Of a stretch of 64,000 nucleotides of DNA, positions 24,926 through 36,265 are shown in pieces. This stretch comes from Neelides folsomi. Taxonomy: Eukaryota > Arthropoda > Collembola > Neelipleona > Neelidae. A program made the translations under genes and the position numbers. Each line of letters starts with the position of its first letter. Position 1 is the first letter of the stretch. The notes beneath the pieces are model-generated. The model was not told where the DNA came from and did not search any database. It saw nothing but the letters and a program-made list of their open reading frames with translations. The stretch covers positions 1 to 64,000 of the forward strand of contig JAQGBZ010000243.1 of NCBI GenBank assembly GCA_034687125.1, written 5' to 3'.

Positions 24926-25434
24926 TTATTGAAACTCCCATGTCACTTTTATCATATAGGGATCTGCATTTGTCAAAGCTCTAAATGCGCCAGGGGAGAG
25001 CCCAATGTCATCTTCTTTGTTGCACTGTCTACATTTGTCTTTTATCTTGACAATCACATAGCGATTATTTGCTGGGTTTGTGACCACTGCGGTTTTGTTG
25101 CACATTGAATCTCCTTTCGTTCCTTTTGTCCATAAATTTGAAAATGACGCTGCAACATTGGCATTATTTTTATGGTGAGTTCCACATGAAGTATCTTTGT
25201 CAAACGATTGATAATATCCATTTCCAGAATCTGCAAATTATTTACATGAAATGGGGATTTATATAATAGCTAAATTACAGATAACTATAAATTATAAATA
25301 ACTAATTAAATATTTAACTAATTTAAAACTAATATGGGAATCAAAAAACTGGTCTACTCACATGAGTCTATGTCGACAATAATAGTTAAAATGATTGAAA
25401 TGATTAAAATCATTCGATTTTTTCTTGTATTCAT
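24926..25434 (-). CDS. Secreted double-psi beta-barrel (expansin/RlpA/barwin-like) protein, 125 aa
   Basis: Exons 25362-25434 and 24926-25230, GT-AG, frame closing at 125 residues. I chose the Met at 25434 (MNTRKNRMILIISIILTIIV) because it begins a classic signal peptide; an in-frame Met at 25539 would put an unlikely extension before it. The mature part has a DPBB layout: GNGYYQSF, TSCG, VAASFSNLW, MCNKTAVV, YVIVKIKDKCRQCNKEDDIG, LSPGAFRAL, and a terminal VTWEF. The D-x-C-x-x-C and (D/H)-D-x-x-LSPxAF blocks match RlpA-like, EG45 and fungal expansin-like single-domain proteins. Those bind or loosen cell-wall polysaccharide, or carry the fold without known catalysis. No carbohydrate-binding module follows. 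The neighbouring mannanase and glucanase fit a wall-acting role, but that is an inference. Confidence 0.8.
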
Positions 25435-26622
25435 TTTTGATGATAAAATATAAAAAAAGCTCAGTTTGATCAGCTTATCGAGTCCACCACTACTACGCAA
25501 ATAGGTAGAACCATTCAGTTTTAAAGTAAACAAATTCAATTTGTAATATTTCTGTAAAAATAATATTTTTTAAACAATTTCAAAATAAGTGGAACAAAAT
25601 CTTGGTAAATCGCATTTAATTTATTATAATTATTTAACAATTTGATGTTATTTTATAAATAAGAAATCAACGTATTTTTAATTAATATTTTCTTACGATT
25701 ATTGAAGAAATATTTAAAATTAATACACAATTTCTACATTTCTAGGATAGTAATGCTGAAATTATATGAAAGTTTGAGGCCACCCGGATCCTATCAAATT
25801 TATACACATAACAAGTTAATAAATCTTAATTACGTCAACAAAAAAATAAAAGTTGAATAACACAGATGATCCATGTCATTTTTATTGAATTTGTTGGACG
25901 TACTCACTCACTCACTTTCAGTATGTATTATGTATAGTTATAATACTATTAGCTGTACAATTGTAAAGGCCTGATCGTCTTGTGTCAATTAGTGGTATGC
26001 ATTATATGCAAAATGGGATAATACCCAAATATATTAAATTGTTGAATTAACAAAATCCTCAATGCAATATTATGATGATCATCATGAACGCTTTGATGAT
26101 CGCAATCAATAGAAAATGATTTATGTGCTGCCTTTATTTTTATCGAAAAATAACCAAAATCATAATAGATTTTAGAGATGAGTCAAGCAAATATAGTGTC
26201 TTGAATTTAAGGGTGATGTTATTTTGAAAATCAAAAGAATAAACACGTGAGCTGAATCTCCTCACTTCCACCACCCCAATTACCCACCTGACATTCAAAA
26301 GACAATGAGAAAATGGAGGGAATTTAAATTAAATTAATGAACGGATAAATAAAGCGATAAAATATTAAAGGCAATATGTAAACTTGGGAGATCTAAGAAT
26401 TAGGTTTAAGATAAATACTAGATGGAGGAAATCCTTTTTCAACCCCCAATACAAGGCGATTGCACGAAAATAACATCGCTCTTAAAATCAAGAGACTACA
26501 GAAAAGAACTAATTTAAGTGCATTTCAAAACTCTGAATTGAATATTAAAGGGGTATTTACACAAAATGAAATTAATCAAATCATATTAACCAAAAGTTTA
26601 TTTAAATTGAATTATACTTCTC
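25435..26622. other. AT-rich spacer between the DPBB gene and the WSD-like gene
   Basis: No exon-like sequence recognised. It holds the DPBB gene's 5' leader and promoter and the 3' flank of the acyltransferase. Confidence 0.55.
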
Positions 26623-28417
26623 TTATACACAGTCCAAATAATCGCTTGATAAAAGATTAATCTCTTCAACAACGTTTGCAGCAAATTCCAGGAGTGCTTC
26701 TCTACTTGAAATGATCGAGTCATTAATTCCAACAAGAATTCTGATATTCCCATTGTAGCTCAAAGCGGTGAATCCGAGTCCTAAAATTCACAATTTTGAG
26801 ATTATAAAATGTACCATCTTAATATAGTAATAAGTAATTTAATAAGTTACCAATATTTCCTGGTTGCATTCCTCCACAGAAAAAAGCATCTAAAGCTTTG
26901 TATCCCGCAATATCAGCTTCGTTTGTAGGACCAGGGAAGTTCGATAGTAATCCAGTGACAAAATAACTCTTATAACATAATTTGACAATACAAGGAAACA
27001 GTCCTCCAATACATGGTGTAAAGAGGCCAAAAGAAATAGGAATTGTTGAATGCTTCTTTTTTAGCCATTCTCGTTCAATGGCTTTTAATCTCGTTAAAGG
27101 TTTTTGGATTGAAATTGGCATTTTGATGAATCCAAGAGTCCTAATAAAATCATGAGTAAAATCATGAATTAAAGTTGAATATCCCAATTAAAACTTTTAA
27201 TTATTAAGTTATTTTGTATGAATAAAATAAATCTTACATTTCATTACGAAGCTTTTTGGAGTGATTGGGAGAAGGGAGAGGAGTAATACAATGAATGGCT
27301 TCAGGGAGTTTTGATCTATTTTTCAGCATTAATCTTCTTATGCTTCCACTCAAACCTGCTATAATTACGGAAGTGAGAGAAACTCCGTGGGCATTTTTAA
27401 TTTCTTTCAATTTTGAGAGTGATAAGCTTTCAACCATCGCAAAATTATTTTTTGTTGACAATTGATTTTCAGATAAACGCCACTCGTTTCTATCAAATAT
27501 CTCAAAGGCCAAAGAAGAAGTTTCAAAACAAACTTGGAAAATAAAAATGAAGTTTCTTATTAATGTCTTCCATAAAGGAGTCTTTGGAAAATTTTCATCC
27601 TTATTGTTGGGTTCTTTATTAGAGAACTTATCAAGAACAGCATGTCCGGCTATGTCCGTGAAAACCAAATTAAGTATGGAAAATCCATCAGCTAGACAAT
27701 GATGGCTGCAATGAATAATATAATGAAATATTTAATACATATAAATGCTAAAGAGTATATTCGTGTTTTGTTAAATAATATTTAAATAATAATTAGTTGA
27801 TTAATATCTTACATTCGTAAAAGAAGAATTGATTTCGCTTCATTCGATCCAGTAGATTTAAATTTTACATTTTCAACTATAATAAACTCCCACAAACCTT
27901 TTTTCTCCTCAAACGGTTTTTGATTTAATTCGTCCATTATTATTGGCAAATTCACTTCATCTATCGATTCGAACTTATGTGGATTGTCATAAACACTTGT
28001 ATAATCTTTAATATTGAAATCTTTGATGTTTTTCCAGAAAATGAACCCCATCCAATAATGAAGATGTTGAAGCATTTCAGGGTGAACTGTTTGTCCATTC
28101 TCATTCTTCTTTAAAATTCGATCCGATAAGATTTTCCGCAATTCTTCAATTTTCATCTGACCATCTAAGTGCCAAGCCACTAGCAAAGTACACCTTGGTT
28201 TGGTAAATAAATTGTCAACACCAAATAAAGTACTCCGACATGACATTATTTTCCCAATTTTAAACAGTTTTGATCCAAGTATAGAGATAATGTAGCGAAA
28301 TAAATAAATTGGCCAACAAAATATTATATACGTTGGAATGAAGATAAATAAAATCATAGCAAAAATTATAATTGCTATTTGAAGAAAAACTTTTCCAATG
28401 AGCTTAAACAACATCAT
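26623..28417 (-). CDS. WSD-type wax-ester synthase/diacylglycerol acyltransferase-like protein (4 exons, 506 aa)
   Basis: Exons 27813-28417, 27238-27705, 26851-27140, 26780 down to 26623. GT-AG junctions and a closed frame give 506 residues. The N-terminus has one or two hydrophobic membrane segments (residues about 5-50). The condensing-domain motif RIHHCLADGFS appears exactly across the exon 1/2 junction, giving the HHxxxDG active site of WS/DGAT enzymes. The second half has the DUF1298 (WES acyltransferase C-domain) features: SNFPGP, the GGMQPGNIGLGFTALSYNG region, and a terminal EFAANVVEEI helix. The family joins fatty acyl-CoA to a fatty alcohol or diacylglycerol, making wax esters or triacylglycerol on the endoplasmic reticulum. 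Copepods are known for wax-ester stores, so this is an attractive candidate; the actual substrate is not shown by the sequence. Confidence 0.85.
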
Positions 28418-29382
28418 TGAATAAAAGACACTTTATTACAGAAGATACAAACAACAAGGCAAATGAAAATTCTTAAATACAAATATCTGTATCTTTGATA
28501 GTTTGTGTGAAAATAAAGTCAATAAAAATAAATTCTTTATCAAACCTTCAACTCCCCTAATGTTAAAAGTCTAACACAGGAAATAAATATAACACTAGTT
28601 TAACATTAAAAATTGAATTCATCCTTTGAAATATAAAAAATTCATAATATGTAGGATATAATATATTGTAGTACATGAATATGCGTAATACATGGGCTCT
28701 TTAATCGAAAATTAAAACTTCAGTATAAAATATAGTGTTATACTTTTATACTTACTTGCAGCATAACAACTCCTACCTTGATATATTCTATATTTTTTTG
28801 TGCATCACTTAAGAACTTCGGCTTTAATTTTTACATATTTAAGATTCTCTCCCATTTCATACACATTTCATAAATATAACATAACCTAAAATTTTTGCTC
28901 TTTGTAAAAGCGAACTCTCACATTAAAATTCTACTTGATTTTAGTTTTTGTGTTAAAATCTACACATCAAGTTCAAAATACGCAGAGCTTAATTGAAGAA
29001 ATGCAAATTGAACTTACTTTCTTAAATAATATTCCCAGCATTTAATTCTTTATTGAGCATTGTGTTATAGTGTTCATTGAACAATTCACTCACATTCACA
29101 TTAAACTATGAATTACATACATACTAATTCCACTACATACTACATACAAACAATTACTATTGATATACTGATATAATGAATTTTAGTTAATTCCACCAAT
29201 CGGTTTTATTTTATTCTTATTATTTATTAGGATGAATAAATATTTAAAATTGTTTAAATAGTTAAAATGTTCATCGTTTAATCATCATTTCAACATTTTT
29301 AAAACAATTGTTTTACAATAGAATAATATTTATAATACGATCCTAATACAATCATTGGTTTATACAATTAATATTCGATTTA
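28418..29382. other. AT-rich spacer between WSD-like and KLHL10-like genes
   Basis: Nothing gene-like recognised in about 1 kb. It should contain the promoter of the acyltransferase and the 3' UTR of the kelch gene. Confidence 0.55.
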
Positions 29383-32300
29383 TTAAGATGATCTGTTTAG
29401 ATTGATCTTTGAAGCGAAGGAATAATCTTTAGCATTGGGAAGTGCTTTGATGACGACTGCTCCGACACCACCTCTTGCAATGTTCATTCTCCCAACTTTA
29501 CTCCAAGCATTGGTATTTATATTGTATTCTTCAACACTGTCTGTGCTACTAATTCCTATAAAAAACAAAGATTCATTCAACTAAATACTCTATTTATCTT
29601 AACTGTTTGTTTTCCAAAGAAAGTGTAAATACAGGTAAGCATTCAACGTAAAGTTTAATGAACTTCTAATAAATAATCCACCTCTAATAAATCCACCAAA
29701 AACAAAAATCTTTTCTTCAAGAACACATGTCCCAAAATTGCTTCTTTGAAATGACATATCAGACATTGGTTTCCATTTTGTATCCGTTCTATATTTCTGA
29801 TCGTTTAAATCAAGACATTCACCTGATGCTACTCGTGTTCGACCTTTTCCCTCAAACCCCCCAATGACATATAATTTTCCTTTGGTTGAGACCATGCCGT
29901 GTCCACTTCTTGGAAAATTCATTGGAATAATATAAGTCCAAGTGCCATCCTGCAATTATTATGCATTTTAACATACACCTACTTTAATATGTTATTGCAT
30001 ACAACATAAAGATATAAGAGACTTAATGTTATGATAGATCTAAAAATGTGATCTAGGTATATCCCAAATAAATAAATGATTTAATTTGCTTGGTAAAAAA
30101 GAGCTAAAGGTATTTAAATGAAATAACCAGTCCACTGAGCATTTCAACTGTATTAAGAACATCTTTTCCGTCGAATCCACCGGAAACGTATACTTTATTA
30201 TTGTGAACGCATGCTGAAGCATCCGACCGTTTTTCATTCATGTGGCTCTTCATCAACCCCCATTTCCCTTTGATTGGATAAAATACCTCACAGGTGTTGA
30301 GTCTTTGGACGCCATCGAATCCTCCAATTGCTATTATTTTCCGATCTAAATAATCGTTCATTAAAATTATTCAAATTATGTATTATGGAGAGGCAGTCAG
30401 GAAGCGTTATACACTCTGAATACTCGAAATAAGAAAATAAAAAAAAACATTTACTTAAAACACAGCAAGCAACGTGACATCTCCTATAAGCCATGCTATT
30501 CTTTTCAACCCAAGTAAACGTTACAGGGTTGTATTGGTAAAGTGAATTTAGGCAGATTTTAGATTGTCCATCTCTCCCTCCGACAACGTAAAGCATACTG
30601 TCCAATGAAACTACTCCATGGTATGCTCTGGAAATGCTATTTTCAGTCCCAATTGAAATCCAATGATTTGTTCTTAAATTAAACATTTAATTAAATTAAC
30701 AATTAGCATGATGATATAACTATAAAATTATACTTCATTCACGAGCAATTTAGGTCTGAGTTTGAAATAACTGCAAAATAATTTCCATGCATTTAGATAC
30801 AAATAAATAAGCGGTTGTTTCAAACTCAGACCTAAATTGCTCGTGAATGAACAATGAACTATAATTAATACCTGTTATCGTAAGTTTCCATATTTCGGAT
30901 AGCTTCTCCGTTTCTAATCAAATCAGAAATCCGAAATTTAATTCAAACTCCAATAAGTTTAATACAATTTACAACTTACAAGAATATATAATGATATGCT
31001 TAAATATATTATGTAGAGTAGAATATTGTAGTATGAAAGTTAATTTCATTCATTGCTAATGATGAGAATACAAACTTGAAAAATAAGAAATTTTTAATTT
31101 CAGTTTAAACTCAGAGTAGATTACCTCCATCCTCCATATAAGAATGCAATTTCATTTGGAACTCTTGGTTTTGCCAAAGGGTGAGAATGATCAATTTCTC
31201 CATTAAATTCAGAGCTTGAAAGAAATCTTGAAATTTCAATTAATTCCTTTGAGCCTTTCTATAAAACAATATACCGAAAATACAATTTTATAGAATTTTT
31301 GTATTTAAAAGTACATGTAAACTTTGTAGTAAAAGATATCACTGTCCCCTATAACATTGATAAGTTATTATTACGTAATTCTAAAGTATATCGCATACGT
31401 ATGAATTATGTTACTTTTGATCGCACAGATTAGGTATTTATTCAGTCGAAAAATAACTAATTTCTTACATAATATTACGTAAAAATAACTAATAAATTAC
31501 ATAAAAAACTTAAAAATTAATTTGTTTGTTTTAAGTATGATTCGTGTAATTTAGTATACATATTATACGTAATTATAAAGTTATGTATGCCAAGATATGT
31601 ATAAAATAAGTTATATACGTATTACTAATATGTATAAATATGTATACAAATTCTATATACCATTTTCATATTCTATGGGACCGGTCTACAATAAAAACGT
31701 TCGAAGTTCGGTAGCTTTGAAATGACTAATTTCTCTAATGAAACGAGGTTTTCTAGAAAAATCATCTGGGAATTGGCTTTTGAAGGCAACAAGGTGATCA
31801 AATATAGTTATAATATGTGAATAAACTTTTTGAATCACAAGTTTTGTGAACTTTGATCTTGTAAGTTTCGAACTGAATTGGCACTTTGGAACTAAAGTTT
31901 TTAATTCTCACAGGTTTTTCACAAATTTTTTGAGCGTTTGGTCCAAAAATCTTCGGATACTTGCATCTTTCCACATTTAATGTGTTTTAGTCCACTCTGT
32001 TGGCACTACAGTCACAGTTCCATCAAAATCAAACTCAACAACGGAATAAGAGCCAAATTCAATTAATGTGCTCATTATTTAATGGCTAAATCTATTAAAA
32101 TTTAATGGGATTACTTAGAGTTGGAATTGGGTGGGGGAAATGGCGTCGCTTCTCTTTGAATCTTGCTCAAAGAAGAGTTTTGTGCGCGCGCGCAAGTTTG
32201 ACTCAATACTTATTTTAAACTAATTAATAACTTATAAATTACAAATACAAATAGCATTATATGATACCTTATGATGCTTGTTCCATTTGAAGCATTTATT

Positions 32301-35300
32301 AGTTGTATATGTGTATGATATTCAAAGTATATTTTAAGTTGGATAAGTAACATAAATTTGTTAGATTTAAGTATGAAACCATACGTATTATAAAGGTATG
32401 CGAAATGAGTTAAATATAACTTGTTATTTAATAAAATTCCATACCTTTAGAAAAAAGTACTAAAATCCTACTTAGGATACGCATATAAGCGTTATATAAG
32501 CGTTATGACGCTATAGGGGGTAATGCATTTAATACTATGCTTATGTTAAAATAGTTACAAAGATTAACCTGTTGTTCCATGAACAGTTTGTTATTCAAAA
32601 CGACGCCTTTGAAGTAACTGTAGGTCAATCGACCAAATCTTACACACTTGATAAGCTCATTGAATTTCTCAATCCTGGTATTAGGATCATGATTAACCCA
32701 ATTACAAATGGCCTCAAATACAACTTCTTCTGTTCGAACATTGAGAAAATCTTCTCTGATTAACGAGTAAAATTGATTAAAGTCCAAAAGATTGTGATCT
32801 TTTATTTCTAAAAAATTGGCCAAAATATATTTCCTCACGGTTCGACTCAAGTTATTGCCTAAATCCCACATGTTCAGTTAGTTGACATTGTTTTAAAAAA
32901 TTAAAAAATGCGATAAATTACGGTGTCCAGAAAGTTGGTAATTGAAAACTGGTAATTGCAAAAATTGGTAACCTAATACTGGTCATTACGAAAATATGAT
33001 TATTAGTAATGTGAATTTTTGTCATTTATTCATAAATGACATTTTAAAAATGTATAAAATGTTATTCAATTCAAAATATAAATAATAAGACCTTTTCTAT
33101 TATTATATTTGAAAATTGTTATATTTATAAATAATTTCTCTCTACTTGTTTTTCTTAAGATTTGCCACCAGTTGACATTGTGTTTCTACATGAACGGTCT
33201 TATCATGGAAGAATTAAATATCATAAAAACGGAACGTGGCCACCCATCACTAATACACAATGGATATTTCTATACAATCCATAAAAAACTGAGTTAAAGA
33301 TTTTTTGGAAATGTTCAAAAAGATCTTATTATGGGAAAGCCCAAACAACTGGGATAGAAATAGTTGAATCTTGTGAACATTCCCATCTTCCTAGCGCAAT
33401 TGAAAAGGAAGGTCGTAAAGTTAAGGCTCTTATAAAGCAAAAAGCCCAAGAAGACGTGTTCAAACCTACAAGTGTGTTTGCGGAATGTGCCCCTAAACCT
33501 GAATTGCTCTCTAGTTTGCCTAAACTCAATTCAATGAGAAAAACTTTTGAAAAATTCCCAACACAACTTAAATCATTGTGTGAGTTAGAAATTTCACAAG
33601 AATTTACTGTGCAAGAAGACGGAACAAAAGTTTAATATTTGGATTCTGGCAAATCAAATGATCGTTTTTTAATCTTTACGACAGAAAAGAATCTTAAATA
33701 CCTTTCCAAATGCAAAAACATTTTTTGAGATGCTACTTTTTCCGTTGTTCCTTCAATATTCAATCAATTGTTTGTTGTAATGGGATATAGAAATGACAAA
33801 TGTTTTTCTCTTATATATACGTTGATGGCTAACAAGAAAGAAAGCACATATATAAGCGTACTACAAATAAAAAAAATTCTTCCCAATTGGATTCCCATAA
33901 ATGTAACAATCGATATTGAAAAAACCGAAATTAATTCATTTTATAAAATATGGCCAACTGTACAGAATCATGGTTGCTTTTTCCATTTTGCTCAATGTAA
34001 TCGATGGAATCTCCAAAAATGTGGTCTAATTGATCGCTTGAAAACGGATTTGAATTTTGAAAAGCATATTAAATTCTTGTATGCCCTGGCAATTATTCCT
34101 TCGGATAAAGTGGTCGAGGTATGTATGATATTTTACTTGATTAATTTTATTTTAATTAATATATATATATATATATTTTATTTTATTTTAATATAATTAA
34201 TGTTATAATTAATTAACGAGGTTTGATAAGTTTTAACCTAAATATAGATATAATTATTATTATTACAGGTTTACGAATTAATAATACTTCAGGAATATTT
34301 TGTAAACAATGAAGCTAACCTGGCAGCTTATCTAACCTATTTTGAGACAACGTGGATTGGGGTGTTAGATAGACGAGGGATTAGGAAAAGTCGGTTGGGG
34401 TCAAGATCTTGGGTGTGAAAACGGGTATAAATACCTGAAAACGGGTATGTATATCAGGAAACAGTTATACATACCTGAAAACAGGTATACAAATTCGAAA
34501 TTCGCCGTATAACTGAAAAGAAGTATAGTTGCCCGAAACAAATTTCGAACCAGGTAAAGAGGTATACATACCCGCTACTTTATATACAGGATGGTCCAGC
34601 CAAATGTTTTGATTTTTAATCAATTATAACTATACATACATGTTTTCAGGTATATATACCCGTTTTCACACCCAAGATCTTGAACCCAACCGGAAAAGTC
34701 CAATCTTCCCAATAAAACTTTGGAATTGTTACGACGCCTCCAAAAATGGTAAATATATATATTCATTTATATCCATGATTTTTAGATATTTAGAGATTGG
34801 ATACTTTAAATTTTACCTTTTATTTTAGACCTTCCAAAGATAAATAACTTTTGTGAAGGATGAAACTTTGCATTTACTGCCTTTATAAATTGCAAACACC
34901 CTACGATATTTCGTTTTATTAAAAGCTTAAAGCTTAAGCAAGCATTGGTTGAAGTCAGCATGGATAGAGATAATGCAGGAGAGAGAAATCCAAAAAACCC
35001 AAAATAGAAAGTTTAAAGCAACGCATAAAGGCCATTGTTTTAGATTACGACAACAGGGAGATTATGGAATACATTCGTGCCATTTCGTATAATCTATCCA
35101 TTTAACTTATTGATCTGCTATATATTTAATATATTACTGTTTATTATTATTTTACTATTTGAATCAATTACATTCTAATTGTTTATTTCATAATTGAATT
35201 TTACTATTACACCTCTATTTAAAAATCAATTTGTTTATTATATTCTCATACTAATAAACTTAATATTTAATGCAATTTACAATATAATGTATTTATTTTC

Positions 35301-36080
35301 GATGACTAATATTCACATTACAAATAATCATACTTACCAATTTTCGCAATTAATAGTTTTCAATTACCAATCTGGGGGTAATCATAAATTACAATAGGTA
35401 ATCTGATCCTGTAAATTGTTACTCAATTACTTACATTCATAGTATTCAGCAACCTTGAATATTGAAATGGCATTATTAGGATTCATGCAATCTTGTAAAA
35501 ATTGAGAAACCCTTTGCTTAAGATCGCGAAGTTCCAACTTCCCTGAGGCATCCAGAAGTTTCTCACCGGTTCCCCATGTGACCTTAAATTCATCCTTTGA
35601 TGTTAAATATGCTTGAATCAACTTCAAAGAATCTTGATCAATCGGTAGATCAATGGCTTCATCATAGCGTCGTAATTCGCTCAATTTAAACGAATCATTT
35701 AAATAAGAGGAACCAGAGCAGAATAAACCTCTGTTGACTTTAACTATCTAAAATAAATCCAATTTTAAAATTTTAATTGGTCGTTTTATTCACATATCAT
35801 GAGTTCAGTATTGCTAGTTACATATATACCAAGCCCAGGCGTCTAATCGAACTTTTACGGTAATAGTAGTTTGATATATAAAGTTATATATTGTATATTA
35901 TATTTATGGATAGTTAAGTAGGTACATAAATAACTACATTTAATAATTTACTAAAATAATCTATAGGAGTTTAACATTTATTCAAAGCACCTTTCCATCA
36001 GATGTCTTTACAATTGCATTGAGAACATTGGGATGATATTGAGGGCTTGGCTGTTTGAAATATCCATGTGAATCATTCAT
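29383..36080 (-). CDS. KLHL10: Kelch-like protein 10 homologue (BTB-BACK-Kelch; 9 exons, 581 aa)
   Basis: Exons: 35991-36080, 35435-35747, 32569-32858, 31125-31258, 30872-30913, 30455-30672, 30128-30345, 29682-29949, 29383-29555. All are GT-AG and the frame closes at 581 aa. Residues about 15-130 form a BTB fold (IVKVNRGLFCSGSSYL, IDLPID, then FLQDCMNPNNAISIFKVAEY leading into BACK). BACK covers about 130-230. Kelch repeats follow from RVPNEIAFLYGGW, with GG doublets in VVGGRDGQ, AIGGFDGVQRLNT, VSGGFDGKD, VIGGFEGK and VFGGF. Blocks RAYHG, YRRCHVA, EKRSDASA and RSNFG are those of KLHL10, the germ-cell CUL3 ubiquitin-ligase adaptor. The BTB is divergent compared with vertebrates. Introns 2 and 3 are swollen by transposable elements. 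The start is 186 bp from the ADCK1 stop on the same strand. Confidence 0.87.
30734..30851. repeat. Near-perfect long inverted repeat in a short KLHL10 intron
   Basis: Left arm 30734-30767 and right arm 30818-30851 are perfect 34-nt reverse complements, beginning TTCATTCACGAGC and ending GCTCGTGAATGAA. Complementarity continues about 10 nt further inward with two mismatches, leaving a loop near 30 nt. The repeat fills more than half of the roughly 200-bp intron between exons 5 and 6. No target duplication is clear. It could be a recent hairpin-type MITE. Confidence 0.9.
31676..32075 (-). pseudogene. EnSpm/CACTA-like transposon relic (sense to KLHL10) in intron 3
   Basis: Reading the minus strand, a short open frame begins MSTLIEFGSYSVVEFDFDG and continues VTVVPTEW, like the N-terminal domain seen in DUF4806-type transposon proteins. 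It is broken by stops. Downstream, near 31676-31800, lies FKSQFPDDFSRKPRFI followed by FKATELRTFLL, a stop and TGP. That matches the RKPR...WKATExRxFLLYxGP block of EnSpm-type transposases, with Tyr replaced by a stop codon. The element is clearly dead. Family naming rests on recalled motifs; the boundaries are not visible. Confidence 0.55.
33150..35008 (+). pseudogene. FLYWCH-MULE transposase relic
   Basis: The N-terminal part keeps a FLYWCH zinc-finger pattern (ERGHPSLIHNGYFYTIHKK, then FWKCSKRSYYG and CEHSHLP), though the second Cys is lost. A one-base frameshift occurs in an A-run near 33283 and stops occur at about 33633 and 33727. Next is a MULE domain stretch (LFVVMGYRNDKCFSLIYTLM, then HGCFFHFAQCNRWNLQKCGL). 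Two intron-like gaps with good splice signals (from about 34119 and from about 34749) suggest the source gene was spliced. The nested MITE interrupts the frame at 34393. The copy cannot encode an intact enzyme. Confidence 0.82.
34393..34691. mobile_element. 299-bp Mutator-type MITE nested in the MULE relic
   Basis: Perfect 9-bp duplications GGAAAAGTC lie at 34384-34392 and 34692-34700. Terminal inverted repeats of about 50 bp begin GGTTGGGGTCAAGATCTTGG on the left and GGTTGGGTTCAAGATCTTGG on the right, with only two differences over 50 bp. The interior has several imperfect copies of an ACCTGAAAACxGGTAT unit. Joining the flanks with one copy of the duplication keeps the transposase relic's frame open, which confirms the borders. 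Confidence 0.93.
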
Positions 36081-36265
36081 GATTTTGAAGAGATAGCCAC
36101 CGTTTAATATAAAAATATAATAGATTTAAAGCATACTAACTAGTTCAAACAAAGACTAACCTAATTGAACAACTTCAATTACAACAATTACTGAACAATT
36201 AATTCTTCGAATAAGTTTTTCGTTCATTTAAATAAGCACCGACCTTATCTTTCTATAACAACTTC

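Larger units (their letters stand above)
32922..35383 (+). mobile_element. Decayed Mutator-like element (MULE) in KLHL10 intron 2
   Basis: Two 9-bp copies of ATAAATTAC (32913-32921 and 35384-35392) bracket the element, the duplication size made by Mutator transposases. The termini are imperfect inverted repeats. Both contain TTGGTAATTGAAAACT and then an AATTGCxAAAATTGGTAA block within 55 bp of each end. The interior on the plus strand codes for a FLYWCH-plus-MULE transposase relic, antisense to the host gene. The element includes a nested 299-bp MITE. Outermost bases are degenerate, so the exact ends are tentative. Confidence 0.8.

Noticed and set aside
32190-32202. GCGCGCGCGC run as a Z-DNA or CpG island
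   Set aside because: Only about 10 bp long and isolated; a simple dinucleotide run next to a transposon relic.
33329-33529. Minus-strand frame within the MULE
   Set aside because: It is the shadow of the plus-strand FLYWCH/MULE relic, which explains the region better.
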